A stretch of DNA of 43,408 bases from an uncultured Rikenellaceae bacterium (GTDB taxonomy: Bacteria; Bacteroidota; Bacteroidia; Bacteroidales; Rikenellaceae): positions 1 through 43,408 of the forward strand of contig CALVFY010000021.1 in assembly GCA_944326945.1 (NCBI GenBank), read 5' to 3'. The notes beneath the pieces are model-generated. The model did not search any database, had not been told where the DNA came from, and worked only from the letters and a program-made list of their open reading frames with translations. The position numbers and the translations under genes are program-made. This document shows positions 26,457 through 36,400 of the stretch, piece by piece; the first letter of the stretch is position 1, and each line of letters opens with the position of its first letter.

Positions 26457-29400
26457 TCAGAAAGTAATGTTGATACCGAACACGTAGCTACGGGTCTTGG
26501 GATATGCAGACCAGTCGACTCCCGGAGTAAGACCTCCGTTGGATCTCTTGTTGACTTCAGGATCGAATCCGCTGTACTTCGTGAAAGTGTGGAGGTTATA
26601 CACGGTAGCATACACTCTGAGTTTGTTCAGACCGATCTTCTTGATCAGATTCGAATTGAAAGAATAGCCGAGTGTGACGTTGTTGATCCGCAGGAAAGAA
26701 CCGTCTTCCACGTAATCGGAGGTGGTGTAGGTGATGTTGCTCTCCAGTCCGTTGGTCTTGACACCGTGCATTGTGGCATTGGCATTGAGTGCCTTGAGTG
26801 CTTCCGGTTCGGATACATAGTTGCCGTTGGCGTCAATATAGGTAAACCGGTTACGCAGCTTGCCCAATTGATTCTGGTTGAGTTGATAGGTGGCCGACAG
26901 ACGGGCCGATTGATAGTTCAGAATGTCATTGCCGTAAGACCAGTTGAGAAAGACGGAAAGGTCGAAACCCTTATAGACGAACGTGTTGTTGAATCCTCCG
27001 AAATGTTTGGGCGTTGTGTTTCCGATGATGGTACGGTCGTCGGCGTTGATGGTGTTGTCGCCGTTGACATTCTTGTATTTCGGACTTCCCGGTTGAACAT
27101 TGGCTCGAGTCTGGTCGGCATGGGAGAGAATTTCGTCTTTCAACGTATATTCCCAGCGTCCGCTTTCCTCATCGTAGGTTGCATTGAAATCATCTACGCC
27201 GTAAAATCCTTCACTTACATAGCCATAGATTGCTCCGGTAGATTGACCGATCTGAACCATAAAGTCGTCCATATAGCTTCCGACACCGGATTTGAACAGC
27301 ATATAGTCTTCGGCGGTATCGGTCAGTGATAATACCTTGTTGCGGTTGAACGAGATATTGAAGTCGCTTGTCCATTGGAAGTTCTTCGTGCGTATATTGA
27401 CCGTGCTCAACGAGATTTCGATACCTTTATTTTGGAGAGATCCGATGTTGCGGGTTTGTTTCTTGTAGCCGGTGTAGGTGGGAATAGACGAAGTCAGCAA
27501 CAGGTCTTTTGTCTTGTTCTTATAGAATTCGACCGTACCGCTGATGCGGTTATTGAAGAAACCGAAGTCCAGTCCGATGTTTGATGCAATGGTGGTTTCC
27601 CATTTCAGATCGGGATTCGACAGCACTTCGGGATAGAGTGTCCAGACTTCGGAGGCTCCGTCGGTGTACCAGCCTGTTTCGAAGGTGGACCGGAACCGGT
27701 TGTTCCCTATCCGGTTGTTCCCGGCCTGACCGTAACTCAGGCGAAGTTTCAGATTGGAGATGGCCTTTACGTTGCGCAGGAAACTTTCATTGTCGATACG
27801 CCATGCCACAGATGCCGAGGGGAAATAGCCCCACCGGTTTTCTTTGGCAAATTTCGACGATCCGTCGGCACGCAGAGAAAAAGTCGCCAGGTAACGGTTG
27901 TCGTAGTTGTAGAATGCACGTCCGAAGAATGACATCAGCGCATCTTCCGAATAGGAGGTGGTCGGTTTTTGAGGCAGCGATCCCATGCTCAGGTCGTAGA
28001 TGCCGAAGTTGTCATCGGGGAACTGGCGGTTTTCGATGCCAATACCCTGGCTTTTTGATTTTGTGTATTCGGTACCGAGCATAACGTTCACGTTGTGGCG
28101 TCCGAACGATTGATCATAGGCCAAAGTATTGGTGTTCTGCCATTTTGTAGCCTCCGAATAGTCCTGGCTTCCGAATGCTCCTCCTCGGGTTTGGGCGGCA
28201 GAACTGGTTGCATCGTCGAAACTGTCGTCGCGTCCGTGTTTCCAGGTGCCACTTCCGGAGAGACGCAGGGTGAAGTGTTTCAGAAACTTGATATTTAATG
28301 CTGCATTGATCGAAAGGTTCTGATTGTACTTGTTACGTAACTGAGAAAGTTGGGCAGCCCGCGGGTTTTCCAGTGAATTGCCCGAAGGGTCTTCCATGGC
28401 ATCGAGCAGGTCGTCTTCCGTATATTGGATGCCTCCTACGGGACGGTACAACAGGGAGTTTTGGAGTGTCTTGCCGGAAGTGATGTTCCCTTGTTTCTTG
28501 TTATGGTAATAGCTGATGTTGGTCTGAAGATCGGCTCCCTTGAAAAGCTGCTGATCGAATTTGAAACGGAATGTGTGTTTTGTATTCCCGGTGTTCATCA
28601 GGATTCCGTTTTCGTCGTTGTAGGAGTAGTTGAGCAGGAATTTGTGACGATCGCCTCCTCCGGAGACCGAAACACGCTGGTTCTGATAGAATGCGTTGTC
28701 GCCGAACATGATGTCCTGCCAATCGAGTCCCCGAGAACCGTAGGTCGATTCGAAAGTATCCCAGGTCCCGTAATTTTCTTCGAAACTGGTGATCGAAGTA
28801 CCTCCGGTGCGTTGAGCCATTTCGTATTGAAGTTTTACGAAGTCTACGGAGTTGAGTACATCCACGTTGCGGGCCAGTTGCCGGAATCCGTAATAGCTGT
28901 CGTAGGAGACAACGGTACGTCCCTTTTTACCGCTTTTGGTCGTGATCAGGACCACACCGTTGGCTCCCTGGGCTCCGTAGATTGCCGTGGTGGAGGCATC
29001 CTTCAACACGTCGATGGATTCTATCTCCGAGATGTCGAGACCTTGCAGGCCGATGTCCGATACGAATCCGTCGATGACATAGAGCGGGGAGTTGTCTTGG
29101 GTGATTGACATACCTCCACGTACCGTGATGTCTACTTCGGCACCGGGTTCTCCGTCTTGGGTCACTACCCGTACACCGGCCAGTTTGCCCGTGAGAGCTT
29201 CTGCCACCGAGGAGACAGGTACGTTTGCGATATCTTTTGCTGAGACTGAGGATACGGTTCCTGTGACATCGACCTTGCGCATGGTCGCATAACCGACTAC
29301 GACCACCTCTTCCATTTCAGAGGTAGCTTCCTTCAGCGTGATATTGAGGATATTGTTGGCTGGTACGGAAACTACTTGTGAAAGATATCCGATGTAGGAG

Positions 29401-29660
29401 AATTCGAGTTTTACATCATGCGAAGGTACTTTGATCGAGAAAGAACCATCTTTTTGTGTGGTGGTACCGCGAGTGCTTTTCTGGACAATGATCGTCACGC
29501 CAGGCAGGGGATTTCCCGCTTCGTCTTTTACTTTCCCGTTGACCGTTGTCTCCTGGGCAAGTGCGTGGGGTAAGCCTGTCGACAAAATCAGGAGCCAAGC
29601 GAACACTCTCGGAAGAGAGAGAATGCCCCTGTTCTTTGTCTGTTTGAATAATTGTTTCAT
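26457..29660 (-). CDS. SusC/RagA family TonB-dependent outer-membrane transporter
   Basis: 1067 aa. Signal peptide 1-35, then a carboxypeptidase-D regulatory-like domain (39-112), a TonB-box-like segment (MEEVVVVGYATM, 116-127), the plug domain with the SusC-type LYVIDGF, and a long C-terminal beta-barrel ending TRSYVFGINITF with the terminal Phe typical of barrel proteins. It imports oligosaccharides captured by the SusD lid, using proton-motive force through TonB. Full length with no frameshift. It is the third gene of the operon, 46 bp after PL1. Confidence 0.97.
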   Translation of the reverse strand: MKQLFKQTKNRGILSLPRVFAWLLILSTGLPHALAQETTVNGKVKDEAGNPLPGVTIIVQKSTRGTTTQKDGSFSIKVPSHDVKLEFSYIGYLSQVVSVPANNILNITLKEATSEMEEVVVVGYATMRKVDVTGTVSSVSAKDIANVPVSSVAEALTGKLAGVRVVTQDGEPGAEVDITVRGGMSITQDNSPLYVIDGFVSDIGLQGLDISEIESIDVLKDASTTAIYGAQGANGVVLITTKSGKKGRTVVSYDSYYGFRQLARNVDVLNSVDFVKLQYEMAQRTGGTSITSFEENYGTWDTFESTYGSRGLDWQDIMFGDNAFYQNQRVSVSGGGDRHKFLLNYSYNDENGILMNTGNTKHTFRFKFDQQLFKGADLQTNISYYHNKKQGNITSGKTLQNSLLYRPVGGIQYTEDDLLDAMEDPSGNSLENPRAAQLSQLRNKYNQNLSINAALNIKFLKHFTLRLSGSGTWKHGRDDSFDDATSSAAQTRGGAFGSQDYSEATKWQNTNTLAYDQSFGRHNVNVMLGTEYTKSKSQGIGIENRQFPDDNFGIYDLSMGSLPQKPTTSYSEDALMSFFGRAFYNYDNRYLATFSLRADGSSKFAKENRWGYFPSASVAWRIDNESFLRNVKAISNLKLRLSYGQAGNNRIGNNRFRSTFETGWYTDGASEVWTLYPEVLSNPDLKWETTIASNIGLDFGFFNNRISGTVEFYKNKTKDLLLTSSIPTYTGYKKQTRNIGSLQNKGIEISLSTVNIRTKNFQWTSDFNISFNRNKVLSLTDTAEDYMLFKSGVGSYMDDFMVQIGQSTGAIYGYVSEGFYGVDDFNATYDEESGRWEYTLKDEILSHADQTRANVQPGSPKYKNVNGDNTINADDRTIIGNTTPKHFGGFNNTFVYKGFDLSVFLNWSYGNDILNYQSARLSATYQLNQNQLGKLRNRFTYIDANGNYVSEPEALKALNANATMHGVKTNGLESNITYTTSDYVEDGSFLRINNVTLGYSFNSNLIKKIGLNKLRVYATVYNLHTFTKYSGFDPEVNKRSNGGLTPGVDWSAYPKTRSYVFGINITF

Positions 29661-29706
29661 TTTAAGATTATATTTAAGTTAGACATTTGTAGGAGAAATC
29701 TGTCTT

Positions 29707-31044
29707 TTAGTCTTTCACAAGACTATTCAAATAGATTTCCAGGTAGATATATCCTTCATTATTTTTGCGGAAAGCATCGGAAGAATCCATGGGATCGAGG
29801 CCGTTGTCGAGTTCCCATTGGTCGGGAATACCGTCGTTGTCACTGTCCGTGGGGCGAATGCCTTTTTGAAGAATGCCGACATTGTTTTGTAATCCCAGAT
29901 CGGATTCATTCGTGATCAACAGCCCTTGGGTCCCGAGCGAAAGCAGATCATTAATCACCAGTCGGTCTACCTCATCACGGGCGGGGTAACAGGCTCCTGC
30001 TTTTTTGATGATCCAGGCGTAGGCTTCCTGGGCGGATAATTGGCTTTCTATTCGCGGATGTGGAGAGGGAATATTGCAGAATTGAGTCGGATTGGTGACA
30101 AATCGGGCATTGCCATAATCTGTATCTGCGGCGGATGTCCCGTCGAGAGCACCGTTTTTATTCGAGTCTATGTAATTTCCTCGATGATACACCTGAAAAT
30201 TCTCATTGGCACGGTTGAACGGACCTCCACCGGATCGGGGACCGCGAATGAAATAGTTGTCTTCGATCATGGCCCATGATGGATATTGAGAACCGCCGAG
30301 AATGTAGCCGTCTGAACTGCTCCAGTTGTAGACCACGTTATTTACGAATTGATTGAGCCCTTTTACTTTGGGGTTACGGCTTTTATTATTGGCATATAGA
30401 TTCCGATAAAGCGTAATCCCTCCGTTGCTTTGAATGAGTCCTCCCATGGCGTGAGGCATCAAACCGTGACTGATGATAGAGTTTTGGATGGTGATGTTGG
30501 TTGGTTCCGGACTTTTCGAAGTATCCCAACTGATAGAGAAGTTTTCGTCTCTTCCCCAGGATACGGAGACGTGATCGAAGATCATATTTTTCCCGTAGGC
30601 TATTCCCATGGCATCCGTGTTTTCTTTGCCATTGATACCCATCCGGATGCGCAGACAACGTACGATTACATTGTTCGCTCCGGAGAAGGAGACTCCGTCG
30701 CCGTAGATAACGATCCCTTCGCCTGGAGCTGTCTGTCCGGCGATGGTGATGTCGGAGGCCACATACACGCGACCCGATATCCGAATTATTCCGCAGGTGT
30801 CGAAAACCACAATGCGATTGGGGCTACTGACGGCCTCGCGGAATGATCCCTCTCCCGAATTGTTGAGATTCGTTACGTGGTAGACCGTACCTTCGCGTCC
30901 TCCGGTAGCATATCGTCCGAATCCCTCTGCTCCGGGAAAGGCTTTGAGTAAGGTCCCGGAAGACTGATCGGGAGTCGTTTCGCTTCCGGTAGTGGTACAG
31001 GCACTCAGACAGATCAATATGATCGGTAAAAACAGTTTGCTCAT
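29707..31044 (-). CDS. PL1 pectate lyase, lipoprotein
   Basis: 445 aa. Lipobox LSAC with Cys16, so anchored to a membrane and possibly surface-exposed. The PL1 beta-helix domain (about 35-380) shows FPGAEGFGRYATGGREG, TIAGQTAPGEGI, FDHVSVSWGRDEN and SRNPKVKGLNQF, the last containing the catalytic-type Arg. It cuts homogalacturonan by beta-elimination to give unsaturated oligogalacturonides and needs calcium. The C-terminus carries the same calcium-type motif as the fusion gene (DSDNDGIPDQWE, about 400-411). Its residues closely parallel the PL1 half of the fusion, so the two are paralogues. Second gene of the operon. Confidence 0.94.
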   Translation of the reverse strand: MSKLFLPIILICLSACTTTGSETTPDQSSGTLLKAFPGAEGFGRYATGGREGTVYHVTNLNNSGEGSFREAVSSPNRIVVFDTCGIIRISGRVYVASDITIAGQTAPGEGIVIYGDGVSFSGANNVIVRCLRIRMGINGKENTDAMGIAYGKNMIFDHVSVSWGRDENFSISWDTSKSPEPTNITIQNSIISHGLMPHAMGGLIQSNGGITLYRNLYANNKSRNPKVKGLNQFVNNVVYNWSSSDGYILGGSQYPSWAMIEDNYFIRGPRSGGGPFNRANENFQVYHRGNYIDSNKNGALDGTSAADTDYGNARFVTNPTQFCNIPSPHPRIESQLSAQEAYAWIIKKAGACYPARDEVDRLVINDLLSLGTQGLLITNESDLGLQNNVGILQKGIRPTDSDNDGIPDQWELDNGLDPMDSSDAFRKNNEGYIYLEIYLNSLVKD

Positions 31045-31092
31045 AGAGGTTAGTTGTTGTTGGTTGAGAAGAGATTCGACAGTTTTTTAGTT

Positions 31093-33228
31093 TTAAGGCA
31101 TTGGACGCAATCCCTCCCATTTTACGTTCCATTGTCCGTTGTCTGGAAATCCGGGATTTTCACCTTCCGATCCGTCCCATCCGGCACACATCATTGCTAC
31201 GGCCGTGAGTAGGCCGCCGTTTCCGGGAAGGTAGATTCTCAATCGGGCGTTTTGATAATTGTGACCGTTGGGTAGATAGGTGTTGGTCCGTTTATCCATC
31301 AACAGTGCATCGACAGCTTTTTCGGGTTCGCCGATTCGTGCGGCACACATGGCGGTCATCGGATAGTCCCATCCCCAGGTTTGATCCCAATTCCAGTTGT
31401 CCCAGATCCAGGAGAGGGTTGTTTTCATGGTTTCGGGATCTGCGAGGCGACTCTCCGGGAGGATGCCCACTGCACCGAGTACGGCCGGATGATCGGAGAT
31501 GTAGCGGATGTTTTCGTAGGTGTCGGGAGCTGTCTCTGCAGCCAGATAGAGTCCCTCTTTTTGTGCCAGAGGGGCAAGTTTGTTCCGGATTTCGTCCCAT
31601 TCAGCCTTTCGGGGCAATCCTGCGCGTTCTCTCCATTGTTGCGCTACGCCCAATGCATAATGCCAGTAGGAGAGTTCGAAAGGAGGATTGATCGTTTGCG
31701 ATGCTTTCAGTGTCTCCTGGGCAGGAATGACCCCTTTGAGGATATACCGATCGTTTTCGGGATCGTAGGTGGCGAACGAGGCCATGAAGTCGGCTGTGCG
31801 GAATACCAGATCTTTGTATTTTTCGATCACCTCGGGATTTTGTTTGTTCCGATAGATCAGTTCCGCCATGTAGATGAAGTGGGGTTGCTGCCAGATCAGG
31901 AAAGAACCCACTTTGGAGGGTGCCTCCAATGCCGAAGGATCGGTCATTTTCATCCAGCGAATTCCTTCGAAACCTTGACGTCGGGCGATCTGACGGGCGA
32001 TGGGTTCTGCCTTGAAATACCAGTCGAGACTCCGTTCGAGCAGTTCGGGACGATTCCACAGTGCGAAGTGTACGGCATGCCACCAATGCATTTCCAGATG
32101 GAATTTTCCGAACCAACTGTTGTATGTGAGTCCGGTTTCCTGAGGCGGATACATCCCTGCACATTGTATGGCCATCAGATATTGAGAGAGGAATACTCTG
32201 CGTTCGAGTTCGGAAGCCCGTTTGTCTGTGCAGGCAGAGAAGTCGACGAAAGCGCCTTCGTTCCAGAATTTTTGCCAATACTCGGAGGAAGCCTTTGCGA
32301 CATCGGTGAAACAGACAGGCTGATCGTTACACGGTGTCGGGCTGAATAGTGCAGAAAAGGCAAAATTATCGTCAGAGGGTGTCAGTGTGAACAGATGGGG
32401 TTGTTTTTCTTCGAATTTGGCAGCTCCTTCCCAAGTTATCCTTATATAATAAATAGTGGTGTCGATGGTCCTTTTCAGTAATACGGAGTGGTCCGAGAGC
32501 TGTTCGGCCACGGTAGAATGGCGGTTTGGATGGTTCCAGTCCGTTGCATCGTCTGCGTGTTGCCCTGTTGGATAGGGAAACGAAAACTTGACGGAGAGCC
32601 GTTCCGTTGCGATCAGGGGTGAAGAAATGCGGGCGGAAACCATGTCTTTTTGCGGATGACAGAGTGTCTGAACTTCGACCGAGGATCCGGGTGTGGAGAA
32701 ACAACTGGTTATTTTTCCGCACCACATGTCGAGTTTTTGCTCGATTGAGGTGATTTTGTCCGGAGTGACGGCAACTCCTTCCGGATCGGTCATATCCAGT
32801 CCGATATATCCCAGGTGAAGCCGATGGGGATTGGCTCTGAAATAATTTGCGGCCTGTTGTTTCCGACCCGGTTCGTTGAATTGTACTGCATAGGGTTCTT
32901 TTCTTCCCCGTCCGAAATCGTAATCTTGCAGAACTTCTTCCTGCCGGTAGTTTTCTGTATTGGGAAAGGAGTGCCAGCCCCATTGGGACTGAGTTCCCAG
33001 AGGAACCCCTTCCTTATATAATTCGGGGAAAGACTGTAATCCCGTTGCATCGGTGGTGAAAGCGAAATTACCATTGCCCACGCTCATCGAAGCGAATGGA
33101 TCAAAAGCCGTTACCAGGAAATTATTGCGTTCTACGACTTTATGTCTGTCGATTTTTTGCGGCGATTGGTTGCAACAGGTACATACGACAGCCGTTGCGA
33201 TGCAGAAGAAAGGAAGAAGTTTATTCAT
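31093..33228 (-). CDS. Glycosidase-like (alpha/alpha)6-barrel lipoprotein of unknown activity
   Basis: 711 aa. Hydrophobic N-terminus with Cys18/Cys19 (VVCTCCNQ) suggests a lipoprotein. A beta-rich N-terminal half, beginning near SMSVGNGNFAFTTDATGLQ, is followed by a helical half with FGKFHLEMHWWHAVHFALWN (374-391), which resembles the region around the catalytic Glu in GH65/GH95-type (clan GH-L) enzymes. IWQQPHFIYMAELIYR, NPPFELSYWHYALGVAQQWR and the C-terminal YLPGNGGLLTAVAMMCAGW also look like six-hairpin glycosidase helices. I recognise it as a conserved Bacteroidetes type but cannot assign a CAZy family. As first gene of the pectin operon it probably removes a pectin side-chain or terminal sugar. 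Confidence 0.7.
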   Translation of the reverse strand: MNKLLPFFCIATAVVCTCCNQSPQKIDRHKVVERNNFLVTAFDPFASMSVGNGNFAFTTDATGLQSFPELYKEGVPLGTQSQWGWHSFPNTENYRQEEVLQDYDFGRGRKEPYAVQFNEPGRKQQAANYFRANPHRLHLGYIGLDMTDPEGVAVTPDKITSIEQKLDMWCGKITSCFSTPGSSVEVQTLCHPQKDMVSARISSPLIATERLSVKFSFPYPTGQHADDATDWNHPNRHSTVAEQLSDHSVLLKRTIDTTIYYIRITWEGAAKFEEKQPHLFTLTPSDDNFAFSALFSPTPCNDQPVCFTDVAKASSEYWQKFWNEGAFVDFSACTDKRASELERRVFLSQYLMAIQCAGMYPPQETGLTYNSWFGKFHLEMHWWHAVHFALWNRPELLERSLDWYFKAEPIARQIARRQGFEGIRWMKMTDPSALEAPSKVGSFLIWQQPHFIYMAELIYRNKQNPEVIEKYKDLVFRTADFMASFATYDPENDRYILKGVIPAQETLKASQTINPPFELSYWHYALGVAQQWRERAGLPRKAEWDEIRNKLAPLAQKEGLYLAAETAPDTYENIRYISDHPAVLGAVGILPESRLADPETMKTTLSWIWDNWNWDQTWGWDYPMTAMCAARIGEPEKAVDALLMDKRTNTYLPNGHNYQNARLRIYLPGNGGLLTAVAMMCAGWDGSEGENPGFPDNGQWNVKWEGLRPMP

Positions 33229-33253
33229 TGTTTTTTCAGGTTTTAATGTATGA

Positions 33254-33261
33254 CAAATGTA
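33254..33261 (-). promoter_or_regulatory. -7 promoter box of the pectin PUL operon
   Basis: Minus-strand TACATTTG matches TAnnTTTG and lies 25 bp before the first gene's ATG at 33228. No -33 TTTG is found, which fits a promoter that depends on an activator such as the divergent HTCS. Confidence 0.6.
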
Positions 33262-33303
33262 GTTTGAAAGGAGTTCGTGTGGCAGGATAAATTGATTTAA
33301 TAA

Positions 33304-33377
33304 CCGGACAAGTCGGGAGAATCCGATTTAAAAATCCGGACAAATGGATATATAAACCGGATAATTGTACCGAAATA
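33304..33377 (+). promoter_or_regulatory. Candidate HTCS operator: repeated CCGGACAA/CCGGATAA sites
   Basis: CCGGACAA occurs at 33304 and 33336 and CCGGATAA at 33357; shorter CCGATTTA (33323) and CCGAAATA (33370) fit the same pattern. Two pairs have 13-bp internal spacing, and the pairs repeat at 34 bp. They lie 40 to 115 bp upstream of the PUL -7 box and 30 to 105 bp upstream of the HTCS -7 box, where an AraC-type activator would bind. The repeats are seen; the binding role is inferred. Confidence 0.5.
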
Positions 33378-33409
33378 TAAAACAAAAGATGCTTTTTCGC
33401 ATTCTTTTT

Positions 33410-33417
33410 TAATTTTG
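33410..33417 (+). promoter_or_regulatory. -7 promoter box of the HTCS gene
   Basis: TAATTTTG matches TAnnTTTG and is 23 bp before the ATG at 33441. Confidence 0.55.
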
Positions 33418-33440
33418 CAATAAACCTGAAACATGAATCT

Positions 33441-36400
33441 ATGCGGACGATAATCGTTACTTTGCTGACGATACTGCCATGGGTCGCATTAGGGATCGGG
33501 ATAGCCGGCCAGAATATGCGTTTCGAATTTGTCGACAATAAGAACGGCTTGTCGAATAATACGGTGCAGGGTATTGTGCAGGATAGTCGGGGATTTATTT
33601 GGATTAGTACGGTCAACGGTTTGAACCGTTATGACGGCGAGAATTTCGTGGTCATGCAGCCTATTTTCGAACGACCTTCGTTGGCGGAGAGTCGGGTAAG
33701 AGCCGTATATGAAGATCGTGGAGGACGGCTATGGATACATACGTTGTCTGGGATCTTGAACTATTACGATCTTCGTCGGGAAAAGTTTACTGAATTTTTG
33801 GGAGAACACGATTCCTGGCGTTTTACGAAAATGACGAACTTGCGGAACGGGGATGTTTGGGTGTGGGGACAGACCCATGGGGCGTGTCATATCCAATTTA
33901 TGAAGGATGGCACTCTTCAGTCCCGTTTTTTTAATCGGAACAATATAGGAACCTCGATTGTGAACTTTGTCTATGAAGATTCTTCGTGTCGGGTATGGAT
34001 TGGAACGGATAAAGGCTTGGTGCTGATAGAAGGTAATACTCCTGTCTCTTTTCCCGGAGTGAAGGAGTCGATGAGCTATCAAAATGCAATAGAGATAGAC
34101 GGCAAAGTCCATTTTATTACTGATAATAATCGGATTGTCTCGGTTGACCGGACGGATATCAGTAAGGTTTCGGTACGGGAGTTGAATTTGGATGGGAAAT
34201 TTTTCTCGGTTCGTCAATCTGCCCTTTTGGAGGGAACAACCATTTTGATTATTTCCAGTCATGACATATGTGCATATGATGTGGCCGACGGGACCAAACG
34301 AAATGTAGAGTCGCTCTTTGGCCTGCCGAGAATGGATAAGGCTTCTTTGCTGACGGATAATTTGGGCGGATGTTGGATTTTTAATGGATCGGGTAATATC
34401 TGGAGGTATGATCCGATTATAAAACGGTTCCGTAAATTCGAATTGATACCTCCACATCTGATGTCTGTGATTGATATGGAACGGTATAGCGTGCATTGTG
34501 GCTCACAGGGGATTACCTGGATCACTACCTATGGGAACGGACTTTTTGCCCTGGAGGAGAAAACGGGACGAATGAGTCACTATACGACGAAGAACTCGCC
34601 GTTACGGACGAATTACTTGCTTACCGTAGCCGAAGATAATGCGGAAGGGATATGGATCGGAACAGAATATACGGGGGTGACTCGCATCTCATTTGCCGAT
34701 TACAATATCGATTTTTTTCGGCCCAGTGTCGAACAGGGTGAACAAGGCCGAAATACGGTGAGGGCCTTGTTTGAGGATGAGAATTTCGATCTGTGGGTCG
34801 GAACGAAAGATGGTTCCGTGCATATTTACGATGAATCTCTTGCCAAGAAGAGTCAGTTCACCTTGCAAAAAGGTATTCCCTATTGTTTTGCCAGCGATCC
34901 GTCCGGGAAAAAATGGGTCGGGACCAAAGGCGGCGGTTTGATCTTATTGTCTGAAGATGGGCGGCATGTTGAACAGGTGTTTCCTGTGTCGGGTGATTCC
35001 GAGCGTATGGCCAATAACAATATTTTTTCTTTAATGGTCGACCAAAAGGGAGAGGTTTGGATCGGCACTTTTGGTAATGGGCTTCGGTCGTGTCGATTGA
35101 AGAATGGGCATGTGCGTTTTCGGGATTATCCCTATGTGAGCAATACTCAGAAATTCATAAGATGTCTTTTACAAGACCGGAAAGGTCGGATTTGGGTAGG
35201 AGGCAATATGGGGGTTTCTCTTTTCGATCCGGAGCAGATCCGGATGGATCCTAATAATATGCGGACGTTCACTTTCCGAAAAGATGATCCGACTTCGTTG
35301 AACAATAATATTGTAAAGGCTATTTTTGAAGATCGTCAGGGAAATATTTGGATCGGAACCGATGGAGGAGGATTGAGTCGAGTGGAGGAGGATTCATCCG
35401 GAAAGATATCGTTCAGCCATTTTTCTTATGAGGCCGGTTTGGGTAATTTGGTGATTCAAACCATATTGGAGGGTGACAATGGCGATTTGTGGCTGAGTAC
35501 GGAAAATGGAATATCGAAATTCGATACCCGGAATCGCACTTTTGAGAATTACAGTTTTTCGGATGATTGGGCCGGTCGGTTGTTTTATAGCTCTTGTTTT
35601 AGGGAGAAGAGTGGAGAGCTGGTCTTCGGGAGCCATGACGGAGTGTATAAATTCGATCCGGAAAAATTGGTGCAACAAACCCATATTCCTCCTGTGTTGC
35701 TGACTGATTTTGCTGTAAATGGTGTTTCAGCTGTTCCGGGCATCCCCGAATCGCCTCTTTCCGAAAGTATAACGGGAACTAAATCGGTGATATTGAAAAG
35801 TTGGCAGAATTCATTCAACATCAAATTTGCATTGCTCAACTACCAGGAGTCCAATAGAAATATGTATACCTATATTCTGGAAAATTATGAAAAGGCATGG
35901 AATCCTGTTTCCCGATATAATGTGGCTAATTATCGCAATATACCTCCCGGAAAATATGTTTTTCGAGTGAGGGGGTGCAATGCTGCCGGTAAATGGACTC
36001 CGGTTGATACGGAGCTGCATATTACGGTTGAGTTGCCGTTTTGGCTCACTTGGCCGGCTATTGTTTTGTATGTGATATTGGCTGGATCGGTGGCATTTTT
36101 TTCGCTGAGGCTCATTTTGCAGATGAATCGTTTGCATAATGCCGTGGAAGTGGAGAAACAACTTACTGAATATAAATTACGCTTCTTTACCAATATTTCC
36201 CATGAATTTCGTACTCCGTTGAGCATTATAAGGGGAACAATCGAGAGTATGGAGTCGGATCGAGAGCTGAATGCCAAACAGAGAAAACATTTGAAAACTT
36301 TATTGAACAGTTCGCTCCGATTGATGAGGCTGATTGATCAGTTGCTCGAGTTCCGGAGGATTCAGAATGGGAAACTGGAATTGCATATGGAACCGATTGC

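Noticed and set aside
33304..33377. CRISPR-like array because of repeated CCGGACAA
   Set aside because: Repeats are only 8 bp, unevenly spaced and degenerate; they fit protein-binding sites far better.
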